From the NCBI GenBank assembly GCA_030544215.1, contig JARZZO010000003.1, positions 46,234,045 through 46,298,044 on the forward strand: a stretch of DNA of 64,000 nucleotides. The letters run 5' to 3'. The DNA comes from Zantedeschia hybrid cultivar (lineage: Eukaryota; Streptophyta; Magnoliopsida; Alismatales; Araceae). Under the pieces are notes generated by a model, which saw nothing but the letters and a program-made list of their open reading frames with translations, ran no database searches and was not told the DNA's origin. Of this stretch, positions 12,382 through 24,717 are shown in pieces (positions within the stretch are counted from its first letter, which is position 1; each line of letters starts with the position of its first letter). The position numbers and the translations under genes are program-made.

Positions 12382-13052
12382 CAACAGGACGCTTCAGATA
12401 TCTATATGATAGATGTAAACTTGTCAATAAGAGATTGTACATTATGGGTATTAGATACTGGATGTGTATCTCATATCCGCAATTCTGTACAGGCACTGAC
12501 AAGAAGGCGTAAGCTGAGGACTGGCGAAGTGGAGCTGAGACTATGTAACGACGCAAGAGTTGCGGCGATCGCTGTAAGGACAATGGAGCTCAAACTACCA
12601 TCCCGAGACACTTTTTCATTAGATGAATGTTATTATGTACCTAGCATAATAAGGAATATTATTTCTATTTCATGTCTAGATAGAATAGGATATAATTTAA
12701 TTGTTGGGAACAATTGTTGTTCAACTTATTTTAGAAATAAATTAATAGCCTCTGCTATATTGTCCAATGGATTGTATCTTTTAAATGTGTCTCATCAGAA
12801 TTTAAATATTACTTCTTTACCTAAAAGAAACAAGTATGAAATGAACAAAGCCTACTTATGGCATTATAGGCTTGGTCACATTGGACAAAACATACTCCAA
12901 AGGTCGCATAAAGATGGATACTTAGATCCATTTGATTATGAATCATTTGCGACCTATGAGTCATGTTTGATGGGTAAAATGGCTAAATCTCCATTTTCTG
13001 GAATTGGAGAATGAGCCAAAAATATATTGGAACTTATACATTCAGATGTATG
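12382..13052 (+). pseudogene. D protease and pre-integrase region
   Basis: Continuation of the D polyprotein. The aspartic protease motif WVLDTGCVSHI is intact (about 12444-12476), followed by the GAG-pre-integrase domain with its Cys/His pattern (WHYRLGHI, FATYESCLMG; the first Cys of the usual CESC is Tyr). A TGA at 13012-13014 replaces an Arg codon, and the start of integrase (LELIHSDVC) follows in the same frame. Element B inserts at 13053 in the middle of that motif. The frame resumes at 24718. Confidence 0.9.
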
Positions 13053-14613
13053 TGTTGGGTTCTCGTGTTTCTCTGGATCTCCCACGCAGCGGAAATAAAA
13101 TAAAACGGAGATCCGATTCCCGTTTCGAAAAATTAAAACCACCGATAATTGGATATCAGTTCTTACCGTGTGCGGATTCGAATCCGCAACCGTTCGGTCC
13201 CGTCGGTGTAACACAGCAAGCCGCGCAAGCGCTCGGCCTCTAGCGGAGTCCACGCGATCCTCCTCGCGACGAAAATCCTCACATTCCTCATTCTTCGCAG
13301 CCACGAAACCTTCGCCGGTCGCCGCAACGATCGCCGCAACACGCGGACAATTTCCCATTGAACGGAAATTGGAGAAGCAGCGGAGCAGATCTGAGGATCC
13401 GAATCTGGCCTGGGATGCCAGAGGGAGAGAGAAACAGGGGAGGGGCGGGTAGGGTTAGCAGCAGCTTGGCCTGCTCAGCCCATTCGCTATATTTTATACT
13501 AACCGCGCGGTTTTTCATAAAAACCCTCGGTTTGTATAAAACCCACTTATTTATCTATCGCCTTGAGAATCATTTGCGTGTGACCCTCAAGGCCCATTAA
13601 CTAGTACGGTTAATGGCCCAACAAGCCCAGTGACTCCTCACTGGCTTTATTAATCAATTAATAACTCTTTATTAATTAATTAATCAATCGAATTGATGTC
13701 GCACATCAAATTCGATGGGGCCTCCGATCATGTTGGGTGCCAAGCAACACCGTGTGAACCCGGAAGGTATCGAGGTTAAGTAACCCACTCTTGGAACCTT
13801 TCCGCCGATAGTTACCGCGTAGATATAATCCTTCACTCATACAATGCTCTCGAGTCAACTCAGGGTATGGCGTGTTGTCAAACCCTAACTGGTCGACTCA
13901 CTTGGATTGGACGCCGCTGATGAATATCGGAAAATTCCTTTCCCGATATTATCGTCCACCCTGGCCAAGGACTTCCGCGCATCCTTCCTACAGCATTCTC
14001 TCTCTAAGTACCGTGAGCGAATGATTCCTTATTGACACACAATTCCCTTCGACGGTATTCTGTTGTACCCAATCCTTGGCTATTTAGAATCCCGTGGTTA
14101 GAGATTCATAAACCAAGGTCAAAGCACATAAGTCCACCGACAAGGTGTCCTTGGTGTCTCAGGTCCGAGGACCATCCACGCAATTGCGACAATAGAATAA
14201 AGCTGGTTGACAGTGAGGTACAATACCATCCAGCGATTAAGTCGGATCAGTTCAGTGAACTCATTCTCCAATAAGCACCTACAGATTCGCCTAAGTGTCT
14301 GCATACAAGTGATTTATGAGATCAATCACCCTCACCGCATGAGTAGGAGTAATCTGTACTAGTATAACCGGATATCCGATGTCCTTCTCGGATATCCTCC
14401 GACCAGGAACGATTAAGAATATGTGTATTTAAGTGATCAGTCTCATTAGTATGATCTCATCATAATCTGATCACTATCGCACATATTCACGGACTTTATT
14501 ATGAGACGTTAAATTAATACGATTTATACACAATGAATATTATCCCATTATATTAATAAATATGAATGAGATTTACATAGTCAGATTGGCTTGTAGGCCA
14601 CCTAAGACTAACA
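13053..14613 (-). mobile_element. B 3' LTR (copia family 1, inverted subtype)
   Basis: A 1561-bp LTR reading TGTTGGGTTCTCG at its low edge and TAACA at 14613, followed by the polypurine tract complement. It pairs with 23169-24717. The flanking target duplication is GTATG (13048-13052) against ATATG (24718-24722), one mismatch. The pair differs by eye at about one base in ten near the inner edge, so B is not young. Confidence 0.92.
13489..13498 (-). promoter_or_regulatory. TATA-like box of B 3' LTR
   Basis: The minus strand reads TATAAAATAT, also present in the B 5' LTR (23593-23602). Position in the LTR is comparable to the TATAAAAG of the plus-strand copies. Confidence 0.5.
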
Positions 14614-14623
14614 ATCTCCCACT
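14614..14623 (-). other. B polypurine tract
   Basis: The minus strand reads AAGTGGGAGAT directly before the LTR start TGTTAG, the same tract as in D (29266-29275) and A (33854-33862). It is the primer for plus-strand DNA synthesis. Confidence 0.85.
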
Positions 14624-14627
14624 TGGA

Positions 14628-16868
14628 CTAAAGCCAATCACCTTTATACTGTAAGCCTATAGACTCTAGGTGACTTTCAAACACAATTTGAGCCAACGGC
14701 TTTGTCATTGGATCTGCTACATTGTCGACGGATGGAACTCTTTCCACTACTACATCTCCTCTGGATTTGATCTCTCTGATAAGATGAAAGCGCCTCAGAG
14801 TATACTTCGACTTCTGATGAGACCGCAGCTCTTTCGCTTGCGCAATCGTTCCATTGTTGTCGCACAACAGCAAAACAGGTTCAGAGATGCTGAGAACTAC
14901 GCCGAGGTCGGTGATGAATTTCTTAAACCACACTACTTCCTTGGCGGCTTCAGCTACAGCGATGTACTCAGCTTCAGTCGTCGAATCTGCAGTAGTTGCT
15001 TGCTTGGAACTCTTCCAGCACACTACTCCTCCATTAAAAGTAAATACGAATCCAGATGTAGACTTGCTATCATCTGGATCTGACTGGAAACTTAAGTCAG
15101 TAAAGCCTCGAAGTTTCAAGTCACCTCCTCCATAGACAAGAAACATACCCTTAGTTCTTCTCAAGTACATAAGGATACATTTCACTGCCTTCCAGTGCTC
15201 TTCGCCTGGATCAGTCTGAAATCTGCCCATAACACTTGGAGCATATGCAACATCAGGTCATGTACATAGCATGGCATACATGATAGATCTTATGGCAGAG
15301 GCATAGGGTACTCTATTCATAAATGCCCTCTCATCATGAGTCTTAGGAGACTACTCCTTTGAGAGATCAATTCCATGTCTCATCAGTATGAGACCTCTCT
15401 TGGAATTTTCCATGCCAAACCTTTTGACTATAGTATCTATATACAAGGATTGGGTCATTCCAAGCATCCTCTTTGATCTATCTTTATAGATCCGTATTCC
15501 CAATACATAGGATGCTTCTCCCAAATCCTTCATGGAGAAATTTTTCGATAGCCAGATCTTTACCGATGACATCATAGCTACATCATTCCCAATGAGCAGT
15601 CTGTCGTCTACGTAAAGAATTAAGAAGGTGACCGCACTCCCACTGGTCTTCTTGTACACACAAGGCTCATCTTCATTCTTAATGAAGTCATAAGACTTGA
15701 CAGCCTCGTCAAATCTTATGTTCTAACTACGGGAAGCTTGCTTCAGTCCATAAATTGACCTCTGAAGCTTGCACACTTTATCTGGAGATTCTTTGGATAT
15801 GAAACCTTCTGGTTGTATCATATACACCTCTTCCTCAAGATTACCATTGAAGAAGGAAGTCTTTACATCCATCTGCCAGATCTCGTAATCAAAATGTGCA
15901 GCAATGGCGAGTCGAACTTTGATCGATTTTATCATGGAAACTGGTGAGAAAGTCTCGTCATAGTCAATTCCTTGCCTTTGACGATATCCCTTTGCCACCA
16001 ACCATGACTTATAAGTATCGATCCGTCCATCAGCACCGATTTTCCTCTTAAAGATCCACTTGCATCCGATGGGTACAATACCCTCGGACAAGTCCTCAAA
16101 GTTCCAAACTTAGTTGGTGTACATGGACTGGATTTCTGAGTTCATGGCTTCTCGCTATTTCCCAGCTTCTGGGCCTTCTATGGCCTCCTGGTAGGTTTTA
16201 GGATCATCATCCTCATTATATTTTACCCTAGACTCACCTTCAACGATATGTCCCACATATCGTTCGGGTGGTCTAGGTAATCTACTAGATCTATGAGGCT
16301 CATTTGTGCGTACCTGAACAGATTCAGGAACTGATATTTCATCTGATTATAATGCAGTTGTTTGGGGATCTGGAACCTCTTCCAATACTATTTTACTCCC
16401 ACTGTCATCCTAGAGAAGGTATTCCTCTTCCAGGAAGACAACTTTCCTGTCGACAAACACCTTTTGTTCACCAGGATAGAAAAAATAGTATCCAAAGGTT
16501 TCCTTTGGACATCCCACAAACCTGCATTTATTAGTTCGCGATTCCAGCTTGTCTGGATCATGCCTCTTTACATGAGCAGGACAACCCCAGACTTTAACAT
16601 GTTTAAATTCTAGTTTCCTGTCTTTCCTTATCTCATATGGAGTAGAGGCCACAGACTTGCTGGGTACTTTGTTCAGTAGGTATGCTGCTGACTCTAGAGC
16701 ATACCCCCAGAGGGATACTGGTAATCCCGAAAGGCTCATCATTGATCGCACCATGTCCAACAAGGTGCGATTCCTCCTTTCTGATACACTATTCATCTGT
16801 GGTGTATATGGAGGGGTTAGCTGAAAAAGGATACCATTATCCTTTAAGAATTGTGTGAAATTAGTACT
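14628..16868 (-). pseudogene. B pol: RNase H, reverse transcriptase, integrase C-terminus
   Basis: Read on the minus strand from 16868 down to 14628. Integrase C-terminal part (TPPYTPQMNSVSERRNRTL to GYYFFYPGEQKVF) at 16868-16410, a linker, RT palm (GCKWIFKRK, YDETFSPV, MDVKTSFFNGNLEEEVYM) at 16091-15723, RT active site LYVDDRLLIGND and connection (SYVLGIRIYKDRSK) at 15659-15351, and RNase H (DSTTEAEYIA, DNNGTIAQAK) ending GDWL at 14628. The YVDD catalytic motif is kept, unlike in A and D. Several stops split the chain (near 15723, 15350 and 16092). The upstream part continues beyond R1, at 19246. Confidence 0.92.
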
Positions 16869-16955
16869 CAAATTGTAAGGATCGTGACTTTCGGATCCGG
16901 TTTTCGGGGTCGGACCCTGTAGTTCTGACCTTAATGAGGACTGAGGTTCAGTGCC

Positions 16956-17255
16956 GATTCGCGTCAGGACATCGAGACGCGTTTTGAACGGCGTCCACCG
17001 TCGCAGACGCGTTTCAGGTTCTGCCACGTGGGTGCCACGTGGGCTGGCTTCGGGCCGCGAGGGTACGGCCCTGTCATGTCGCCTGAACGGCGTCCACGTG
17101 TGTCGACGCCTTTCAGACTGCGACTCTGGGATTGTCAGTGTACGGCCCTGACATGTCGTCTGAATGGCGTCTGCCTTGAACGACGCATTTCAGAGTCTTG
17201 TCAGAGCAGCCGTCACGTCACCTGATAGGCGTCCGTCGATGTCGACGCGTTTTAG
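16956..17255. repeat. R1 hairpin array, cluster 1
   Basis: About five imperfect inverted repeats, each roughly 30-35 bp: left arm like TGAATGGCGTC, variable spacer of 6-11 bases, right arm like GACGCATTTCAG. Copies near 16956, 16984, 17083, 17160 and 17223. Arms are conserved and spacers differ in every copy. Confidence 0.85.
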
Positions 17256-17815
17256 CCAGTCTCTGGTTAACCCCGCGAGCCCTCCTTCTTTCCCACATTT
17301 TTCTCCTACTCTCTTTCTCTCTTTCCCTTCCGACGAACTCGGCGGCGATCCCTCCTCCTCCCTCTTTTCCTCCCACCGTTTCATCTCTCCCTCCACTCCA
17401 TCCTCTACCTAGCTCCTACCACTACCACCTCCACCTCCACTGCGGCGTTCTACTCTCCGGACGGCGGCCGACGTCACGGTGGAGCAAGGACGACCACGGC
17501 GGTACCGGCCGCGGCGTGGGGTGAGTCGGGTGGACGGCTTGAAGCTCGGAGGCGTTCAAGTATCCGGTAGGGTGACGGTTCCCATAAGCATCGTGTTTAA
17601 GCTATGTTTTCCCCCATTTAAGCATGTTATGGATCTTTGGTTTTGGGGGGTAGAACGAGCATGTTTAGGAATTCTTTTGATGATATGGGGGATTTCTATG
17701 AATGTGTTTGCCTATGGATTGTATTGCTCCTCTTTCCCCTCCGTTTTTGGGTGATTTTGGGGTTGTTTGGGTTGAAAGGGAGCCCTCGGGATCATGCAGA
17801 CTCTGGTTCCTGGGG

Positions 17816-18186
17816 TTAAAAGACGTCGTGCATGGACGACGCCTTTTTGTAGGGCGTCGGGCCATCGCGACGCCTTTTAGGCAGGAATTGCCTTGCTGAG
17901 AGTCTGCCAGTTCGGGGATTCTGGGACTAAAAGACGTCATGGGTGGACGACGCGATTTGAATGGCGTCGGGTAGCCATGACGCCTTTTAAGACAGAAATC
18001 CCCTGGGTAATGTTTTCTGGAAATTCCTGGATTTCTGTGCTAAATGGCGTCTAAGGATGTCGACGCCTTTTTAAAAGGCGACTACTGGTGTCGACGCCTT
18101 TTAGGGCCTGATTCTGAAGACAGTAATTTTTACGTAAACCAGTACATGGAGCTTGAATGGCGTCGGCCTTGGTCGACGCAATTCAA
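17816..18186. repeat. R1 hairpin array, cluster 2
   Basis: About seven further copies of the same inverted repeat, near 17816, 17850, 17926, 17958, 18040, 18069 and 18151. The best one, 18151-18186, has arms CTTGAATGGCGTC and GACGCAATTCAAG around a short spacer. Neighbouring copies sometimes share an arm-flanking TTTAA or TTTGAA. Confidence 0.85.
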
Positions 18187-19245
18187 GACAGAACAGCACT
18201 AAATCATGCCAGTAAAACGTGTTCATACTGCTAGATAATGGGTTAATGCATGCTTTAGTGCGCTCGTTAATGCTGGATTCTTCTTGACCGGATAGCACTG
18301 TGTGGGTGTCGTGCGATCGCGGGCTTTTCACGTGACCGGATCGTACTGTGCCGGGTTTTGGTGTTTTGTGTTACTGTGGACCTGGAGTGACATTGTAGCG
18401 CTTTATCACCCTGTGCTGGTGGGGGCGTGAGCACAGCGCCGGTGGGGGCGTGGGCGGGGTGACGCCTAGTGAGAGAGAGTCACCTGGTGAACCCCGGGGT
18501 CAGCTAGTACCGGTGTCGGAGTGGTACATTCGGAGAGTCACTCATGCTGAGGGAAGGAGTGACCACCTGAGCCAGTTGGGCCGGAGTAGCTAGTGTGCTA
18601 TCCGAGGGGTTACTGCTTGGTCTCAGCGGGTCGAGGTTTTTCCCACCGTTGTTTGTATGGTTGGCGAGTTCTATCGAGACGGCAGTTGTGGGTTCCCTAG
18701 TCGATTGGTTTAAAACTATGCATGTTTATTATATTTCGACTGCATGTGATTTCACGTTAAGAATTAGGAATTGTACCTCCTGTGTTTATCACTTTACCGT
18801 TAGCTGTACCTTGCACTTGTGGGTGTGTGTGTGGGCAGTGGGGATCGAAGGATCCCTACTGAGTCTTGTCTTTGAGACTCACCCCCCCTGCGGTTTTCAG
18901 GTGAGGACTCTCAGCAGACCTAGCGAGCAGAGTGCGGCCGTGTGTTGAGCGCCGTCAGCAGTTATTCCGGGGTATGCCCCGACGTAGTTGTCATTTTAAT
19001 TCTGGCCTGTACGTTTAATCATTTCTTTTCTGTTGGAGTATGTAATTATTTGCTGTATCGAGTCGCATTGTAATAATTTGTAATTCCTGCACTTCTATTT
19101 CAGTTCAATGCGATGTGAATGTTTAGCTTAGTTTATTATTTATCTCCCAGACTTGATTAGATCCTGGTTTGGTTCCAAATTAATGATTCGGTACCCATTT
19201 AGTAATCGGATCCCCGATTATAGGGTGGCGGGTCGTTACACAAAT

Positions 19246-20155
19246 ATTCTCCTCCTCGATCTGATCGAAGAACTTTAATACTCTTTCCTAACAGTTTCTC
19301 TACTTCATTCTTGAACTTCTCAAATGCTTCCGACTTGTACTTCATTAAGTACACATAGCCGAATCTTGAGAAGTCATCGGTGAATGTGAAGAAGTATGAG
19401 AAGCCACCTTTGGCTTGGGTGGACATAAGACCACATACATCCGAATGTATTTGTTCCATAATGTCCTTGGCACGTTCTCCATGTCCAGTAAATGGAGATT
19501 TTGCTATCTTTCCCATAAGGTAGGACTCACATGTCGCAAACGATTCATAATCGAATGCATTCAAATATCTATGCTTGTGTAACCTTTGCAGCCTACTTTC
19601 ACCAATGCGTCCAAGTTTACAATGCCACATGTAGGCTTGGTTCACACAATTCTTGCTCTTCTTAAGAGCATTATCAATTTGAAGATTGTAATAAGAAACA
19701 TCTAAGAGGTATAGACCGTTGAGTAAAGATGCCGAAGCTATTGATTTATTACCATAATAAATCGAACAACTTCTATTCTCAATAGTCAATCTATATCCTA
19801 TCTTGTCCAAACAAGATGCTGATATGATGTTCTTTATTATGTTAGGAACATAATAACAATCTTCTAATAGTAAGGCGTCTCCTAATGGAAGCTTGAGGTT
19901 TGCTGTCCCAACAGCAATTGCCGCAACTTTTGCGCCGTTTCATTGCCTCAGTTTCACCTCACCTTTTCTCAACTTGCGCTTACTTGTCAGCATCTGCACA
20001 TCATGGCAGATATGAGAAGCACATCCGGTATCTAATACCCAAGATGTGGAATATCTAACTGACAAGTTAATATCTATCATATAGATATCTGAAGTTTTAG
20101 ACAGGTTCACCTTTCTATGATCTTTATCATTGAGGAACTCCTTGCAGTTCCTCTT
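19246..20155 (-). pseudogene. B pol: integrase core, pre-integrase, protease
   Basis: The minus strand, from 20155 down, holds the protease motif WVLDTGCASHI (about 20042-20010), the pre-integrase zinc region (WHCKLGRI, CESYLMG) and the integrase core with the catalytic acidic motifs (IHSDVCG, FTFTDDFSRFGYVY, RSDRGGEYL), cut at 19245 by R1. A long uninterrupted stretch spans 19810-19246, better kept than the same region in A or D. Confidence 0.9.
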
Positions 20156-20413
20156 TCAGTGACCCTGCTGCTTATAGTAAAAACAGTCACCTTTTACTAC
20201 TCCTTTGTCTTTGTCCTTCGATCTTTTATCGTCAGCTATCATCTTTGCATCAAAGGCATCCAATGCCGGTTCAGCAGAAGGATCAGCTCCAAGGACATAG
20301 GCAATGTGCTCAGATCTGAAGACACTCTTCAGATTTCTGAGCTCATCCGAGTAGTTCAGGCTAGTTATAAGTTTGGCATCAAGTATGCCACGGAGTGGGT
20401 TATTTGATGACAT
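20156..20413 (-). pseudogene. B gag with large internal deletion
   Basis: Starts MSSNNPLRGILDAKLI at 20413 and follows D's gag for about 50 residues, to PALDA. It then jumps straight to the basic segment before the zinc knuckle (DDKRSKDKDKG, CFYYKQQGH). Compared with D (11563-12360) about 0.5 kb of capsid-coding sequence is missing, and the second knuckle Cys is Tyr. Such a gag could not form a normal capsid, so B probably moved with proteins from another copy or lost this part after insertion. Confidence 0.85.
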
Positions 20414-20659
20414 AATTCCCTACAGGAGATAAGTGAAATCTATTCAGTAGATGCTCAATTATTAATTTTTAAAATAAGACATGATTTTTTTTTTAAGTTT
20501 TAACTTTCACTAATTTTCGACGGACTGTATAACCCTCAGCTATACAGAACGGGAGACGCCGACAGTCTCCTAGTGGGGATCAGAATCTCAATAACTTGCA
20601 ATACAGCTCTGTGGATAGCACAACAAATTGTAATACAATCAAAGAGCACCCAACTCATG

Positions 20660-20758
20660 TGACTCGCAACTCCTTGCAATATCTGATCATAGCGTGACTT
20701 GCAACTCCTTGCAATATCTGATCATAGCGTGACTTGCAACTCCTTGCAATATCTGATC
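20660..20758. repeat. 35-bp tandem repeat in B leader
   Basis: Nearly three copies of a 35-bp unit containing GCAACTCCTTGCAATATC (20660-20694, 20695-20729, partial 20730-20758). Copies one and two differ at one base. Confidence 0.92.
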
Positions 20759-21779
20759 TAAGCTAACTATCGTTATGCAACGAGCATAGATTTGCATGCA
20801 GCCCTTGTGGATAACACAACAAAACTATATGGTTCCTCTACCCCGATCATATAGGCATCTAATGCCAAAGCCACAGTCTCTCCTCACAATTAAACAGACC
20901 TTGTGGTAACACAACAAACCTGCCTAAAGTGATTCGAGTCCTGTGAGTATAACGATGGTAGACTGCACGGTAAGTTCTAAACTACTCACGTTACGGCTTA
21001 GAGTTTAAACGAGGGTATTCAAATAACTTTTATCTTGGTCTCTCCTAAGTGATAGCATAAATATATCATATATATTTAATAAATACTATACCTGCTTTGA
21101 TTCATAATCAAACTAAAACAATGCATCTCATACATGTCATTATTGTGGTCATGGATAGCACAGTGGGTTTGACTGGACCCAACAGTCAAACGCTCACACA
21201 ATCTAATATAACAATTATATCAGATAATCTTACAAACATAAAGGCAAAGGATCTCCATCGTATCGCCTTCTTGATTGCTGCAGTAGATCGTCCTCGCTCC
21301 TTCTTCCTTTGCCTCGATTAGATTACAATAATTCTAGAATTACGTGTAAATAGAAGAGGGCCTCATGGCGAGTACAAGAGAGAGGGAGGTAGAAGTACAT
21401 CGGAGAATGAGAGAGGGAGAGATACGAAGATCTCTATTTATTAATAATTTAATAACCATCCAACATTCATCCACGATCCACACACACATAATATATCACA
21501 TGAATAATTAAATATGCATATCCATGACCATGGTGTGTTTTAAACATTCCACACATGATAAGCACATCGCATGGCTAAAACAAAAGAGTTTCAAAAATAG
21601 ATAACTTTGGCTTTCAGAAAGTATAGGTTCCAATCAAAATTGGCATTTGAATTTCGAAAACTCTTTTAATTAACTTAGCATGCAATTAACTCATATTTAA
21701 AAGCATAAAACATACATCACATGTGCACATACTCTAAATTAATAATTCCATATTATTCCATGCAAATTATAACAATTCT

Positions 21780-22290
21780 AATAATTAAACAATCTAACAC
21801 TTAGATTAAACCACATCAATAATCTAACAATTAAATTATTAATAACTAATTTAACTCTTAGACTAGTCCAACAAAGTTAATTAATAATTTAACACTTAAA
21901 TTAATAATCAACTACAATTAATTATTAACTACTAATCTAACTCTAAAATTAGTTAATCAATAATTCTAACTCTTAGAATAGTTGATTAAAATTAATTATT
22001 AACTTAACACTTAAATTAACAATTAATTCTAATTAACTGATAGATACTAATTTAACAATTAAATTAGTCAATTAAAATTAATTTTTAATTTAACACTTAA
22101 ATTAATAACTAACTCTAATTAATAATTAACAATTAGATGTATGAATAATTAATAATATAATATTTAGATTAATAAATATTAATCAAAAATTTAACAGTTA
22201 AATTAGTTAAATCAAAGTTAATTATTAGTTTAACATTTAATCTAATAATTAACTCTAATTGATAAAATAATGATCATGTTTATTGAAATA
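21780..22290. repeat. AT-rich quasi-periodic stretch
   Basis: About 0.5 kb built from variants of words such as TAACACTTAAATTAATAA and AACTCTAATTAA recurring every 30-60 bases. Low complexity, inside B's leader. Confidence 0.75.
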
Positions 22291-23154
22291 ATAAACATAA
22301 TCATTAATGCCCAATAAAAAAAAATTGGACCACAATTTAAATATTAAAACATTTTTAAATAAAAAATTAAAATCCAATTTTAATGATGTTTTAAATGGGC
22401 TTATTTGGGGTTTAAATGGGGTTTAGGAAATAAAAAACAAAAAGTGGCTCAGCCACAAGGGCTGAGCCTTAGGGCTCGGACCAGGCGCCCACTATGGGCG
22501 CCTGGTTCGGGCCTGGTTCGACCAGGCCTTGGCCCGGCCCGGGCCCCAGACCCTCCTCTTCTTCAACCCAGCGCCCCCCAAAACCCTAACCCCCAGGTGA
22601 GTTGCAGGCCGGCGGTTGGGGAAGAAACAGGTCGCCGGCGGCGAGCGCCCAAGCGCCGCCAATCGCCGACGGCAATGCCCCCGGTGCTGGCGTGGGCCCC
22701 GGTGCCGACAAGGCCCCGGCAACGCCCCCAGAAGCTGGAAACCAAGCCCCTAAAGCACCCCTAAAATCTGGTTTTTCAAGTTTTCTTTTCAAAACCGTGG
22801 GAAAGACTAGCCGCCCAACTCCGGCCACCAGCTGAGCGTTCTCCGACGCTGTGCACTGACCCAGTGGGGAGTAGATACATCAAGAAGGAGGATCAGGGAT
22901 CCAGACCACCTCCCCAACACTTGGGGTAGCGTGAATGAAGCCGCCACAAATCCAGATTCTTCGTCCGATGAAGAACAAAATTAAACCCCACAAATAAATC
23001 GAAATTTTACAGAATAAAATTAATTAAAATTTATTCTTTTAATCTATGTTCATCACATGGACAAGAATCCAGCAATAAGATCGAACAAGTGCATGGAATA
23101 ATACATGGAAATATTAAATCGGAGACTGAAACGGGACGAGATACAGTGGAACCT

Positions 23155-23167
23155 GGCTCTGATACCA
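23155..23167 (-). other. B primer binding site (tRNA-iMet)
   Basis: The minus strand reads TGGTATCAGAGCC one base from the LTR edge at 23169, an exact initiator-Met tRNA complement. Confidence 0.92.
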
Positions 23168-23168
23168 C

Positions 23169-24717
23169 TATTGGGTTCTCGTGTTTCTCCAAATCTCCCG
23201 CGCAGCGGAAATAAAATAAAACAGAGATCCGATTCCCATTTCGAAAAATTAAAACCACCGATAATCGGATTATTAGTTCTTACCGTGTGCATATTCGAAT
23301 CCGCAACCTTTCGGTTCCGTCGGTGCGACACCGCAAGCCGCGCAAGCGCCCGACCTCTAGCGGAGTCCACGCGATCCTCCTCGCGACGAAAATCCTCGTG
23401 TTCCTCGTTCTTCGCAGCCATGAATCCTCCGCCGGTCGCAGCAACAAGTGAACGATTTCCCGTCGAACGGAAGTCGGAGAAGCGGCGGAGCAGATCCGGG
23501 GATCCGGATTTGGCCTGGGGGGCCAGAGAGAGAAAGAGAAATAGAGGAGGGGCGGCTAGGGGCAACAGTTTGGCCTGCTCAGCCCATTCGCTATATTTTA
23601 TACTAACCGCACGATTTTTCATAAAACCCGCTGGTTTGTATAAAATCCACTTATTTATCCATCGCCTTGAGAATCATTTGTGTATGACCCTTTAGACCCA
23701 ATAACCAGTCCGGTTAGTGGCCCAACAAGCCCAGTGACTCCTCACTGGCTTTATTAATCAATTAATAACCCTTTATTAATTAATTAATCAATCGAATTTA
23801 TGTCGCACATCAAATTCGATCGGGCCTCCGATCACGTTGGGTGCCAAGCAACACCGCGTGAACCTAGAAGGTATCGGCGTTAAGTAACCCACTCTTGGAA
23901 CCTTTCCGCAGACAGTTACCACGTGGATATAATCCTTCATTCGTACAATGCACTCGAGTCAACTCAGGGTATGGCGTGCTGTCAAACCCTAGCCGGTTGA
24001 CTCACTTGGATTGGATGCTGCTGATGAATATCGGAAAACTCCTTTCCCGATATTATCCTCTTCCCTGGCCAGGGACTTTCGCGCATCCTTCCTAGAGCAT
24101 TCTCTCTCTAAGTACCGAGAGCAAATGATTCCTCATTGACACACAATTCCCTTCGACGGTATTCCGTTGTACCCAATCCTTGGCTGTTTAGAATCCCGTG
24201 GTTAGAGATTCATAAACCAAGGTCAAAGCACATAAGTCCACCGACAAGGTGTCCTTGGTGTCTCAGGTCCGAGGACCATCCACACAATTGCGACAATAGA
24301 ATCAAGCTAGTTGACAGTGAGGTACAATACCGTCCAGCGATTCAGTCGAATCAGTTTAGTGAACTCATTCTCCAATGAGCACCTACAGATTCGCCTTAGT
24401 GTCTCCACACAAGTGATCTTTGAGATCAGTCACCCTCATCATATGAGTAGGGGTAATCTGTACTAGTCTAATCGGATATCCGATGTCCTTCTCGGATATC
24501 CTCCGACTAGGAACGATGAAGAATATGTGTGTTTAAGTGATCAGTCTCATTAGTATGATCTCATCATAATCTGATCACTATCGCACATATTCACGGACTT
24601 CATTATGAGACGTTAAATTAATACGATTTATACACAATAAATATTATGCTATTATATTAATAAATATGAACGAGATTTACATAGTCAGATTGGCTTGTAG
24701 GCCACCTAAGGCTAACA
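23169..24717 (-). mobile_element. B 5' LTR (copia family 1)
   Basis: A 1549-bp partner of 13053-14613. Its low edge reads TATTGGGTTCTCG (TG mutated to TA) and its high edge GGCTAACA, followed by the target duplication copy ATATG and the continuation of D's integrase gene. Confidence 0.92.
23593..23602 (-). promoter_or_regulatory. TATA-like box of B 5' LTR
   Basis: The minus strand reads TATAAAATAT, matching 13489-13498. Confidence 0.5.

Larger units (their letters stand above)
16874..19240 (+). mobile_element. R1: solo LTR of gypsy-like family R
   Basis: A 2367-bp element starting TGTAAGGATCG and ending GGGTCGTTACA, flanked by a perfect 5-bp duplication CAAAT (16869-16873 and 19241-19245). 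It sits inside B's integrase gene between GGEYL and the following STNF. It has no coding region, primer site or second LTR, hence a solo LTR. Two clusters of hairpin-forming repeats lie in its first 1.3 kb. Near the 3' end are GGGGTATGCCCC and AT-rich tail words shared with R2-R4. The family type is inferred from TG...CA ends, 5-bp duplication and length; it has no internal sequence here to classify it. Confidence 0.93.
20414..23154 (-). mobile_element. B untranslated leader (2.7 kb)
   Basis: Minus-strand leader between primer site and gag, homologous in parts to the leaders of A and D (blocks before gag, the TAATTAAAACACATGGTGG region and the GC-rich block near 22440-22840). It is longer than A's, mainly through an AT-rich quasi-repeat (21780-22290). 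Open frames in the GC-rich block exist on both strands and are not credible genes. Confidence 0.8.

Noticed and set aside
17164..17524. Ser/Pro/Leu-rich ORFs
   Set aside because: Pyrimidine-rich part of R1's LTR, the mirror of the R2 case.
16956..18186. CRISPR-like array
   Set aside because: Each unit is an inverted repeat with unequal spacing inside a plant LTR. There are no direct repeats of constant spacing and no cas genes.
22405..22835. Proline-rich ORFs on both strands
   Set aside because: Same GC-rich leader block in B; no conserved frame.
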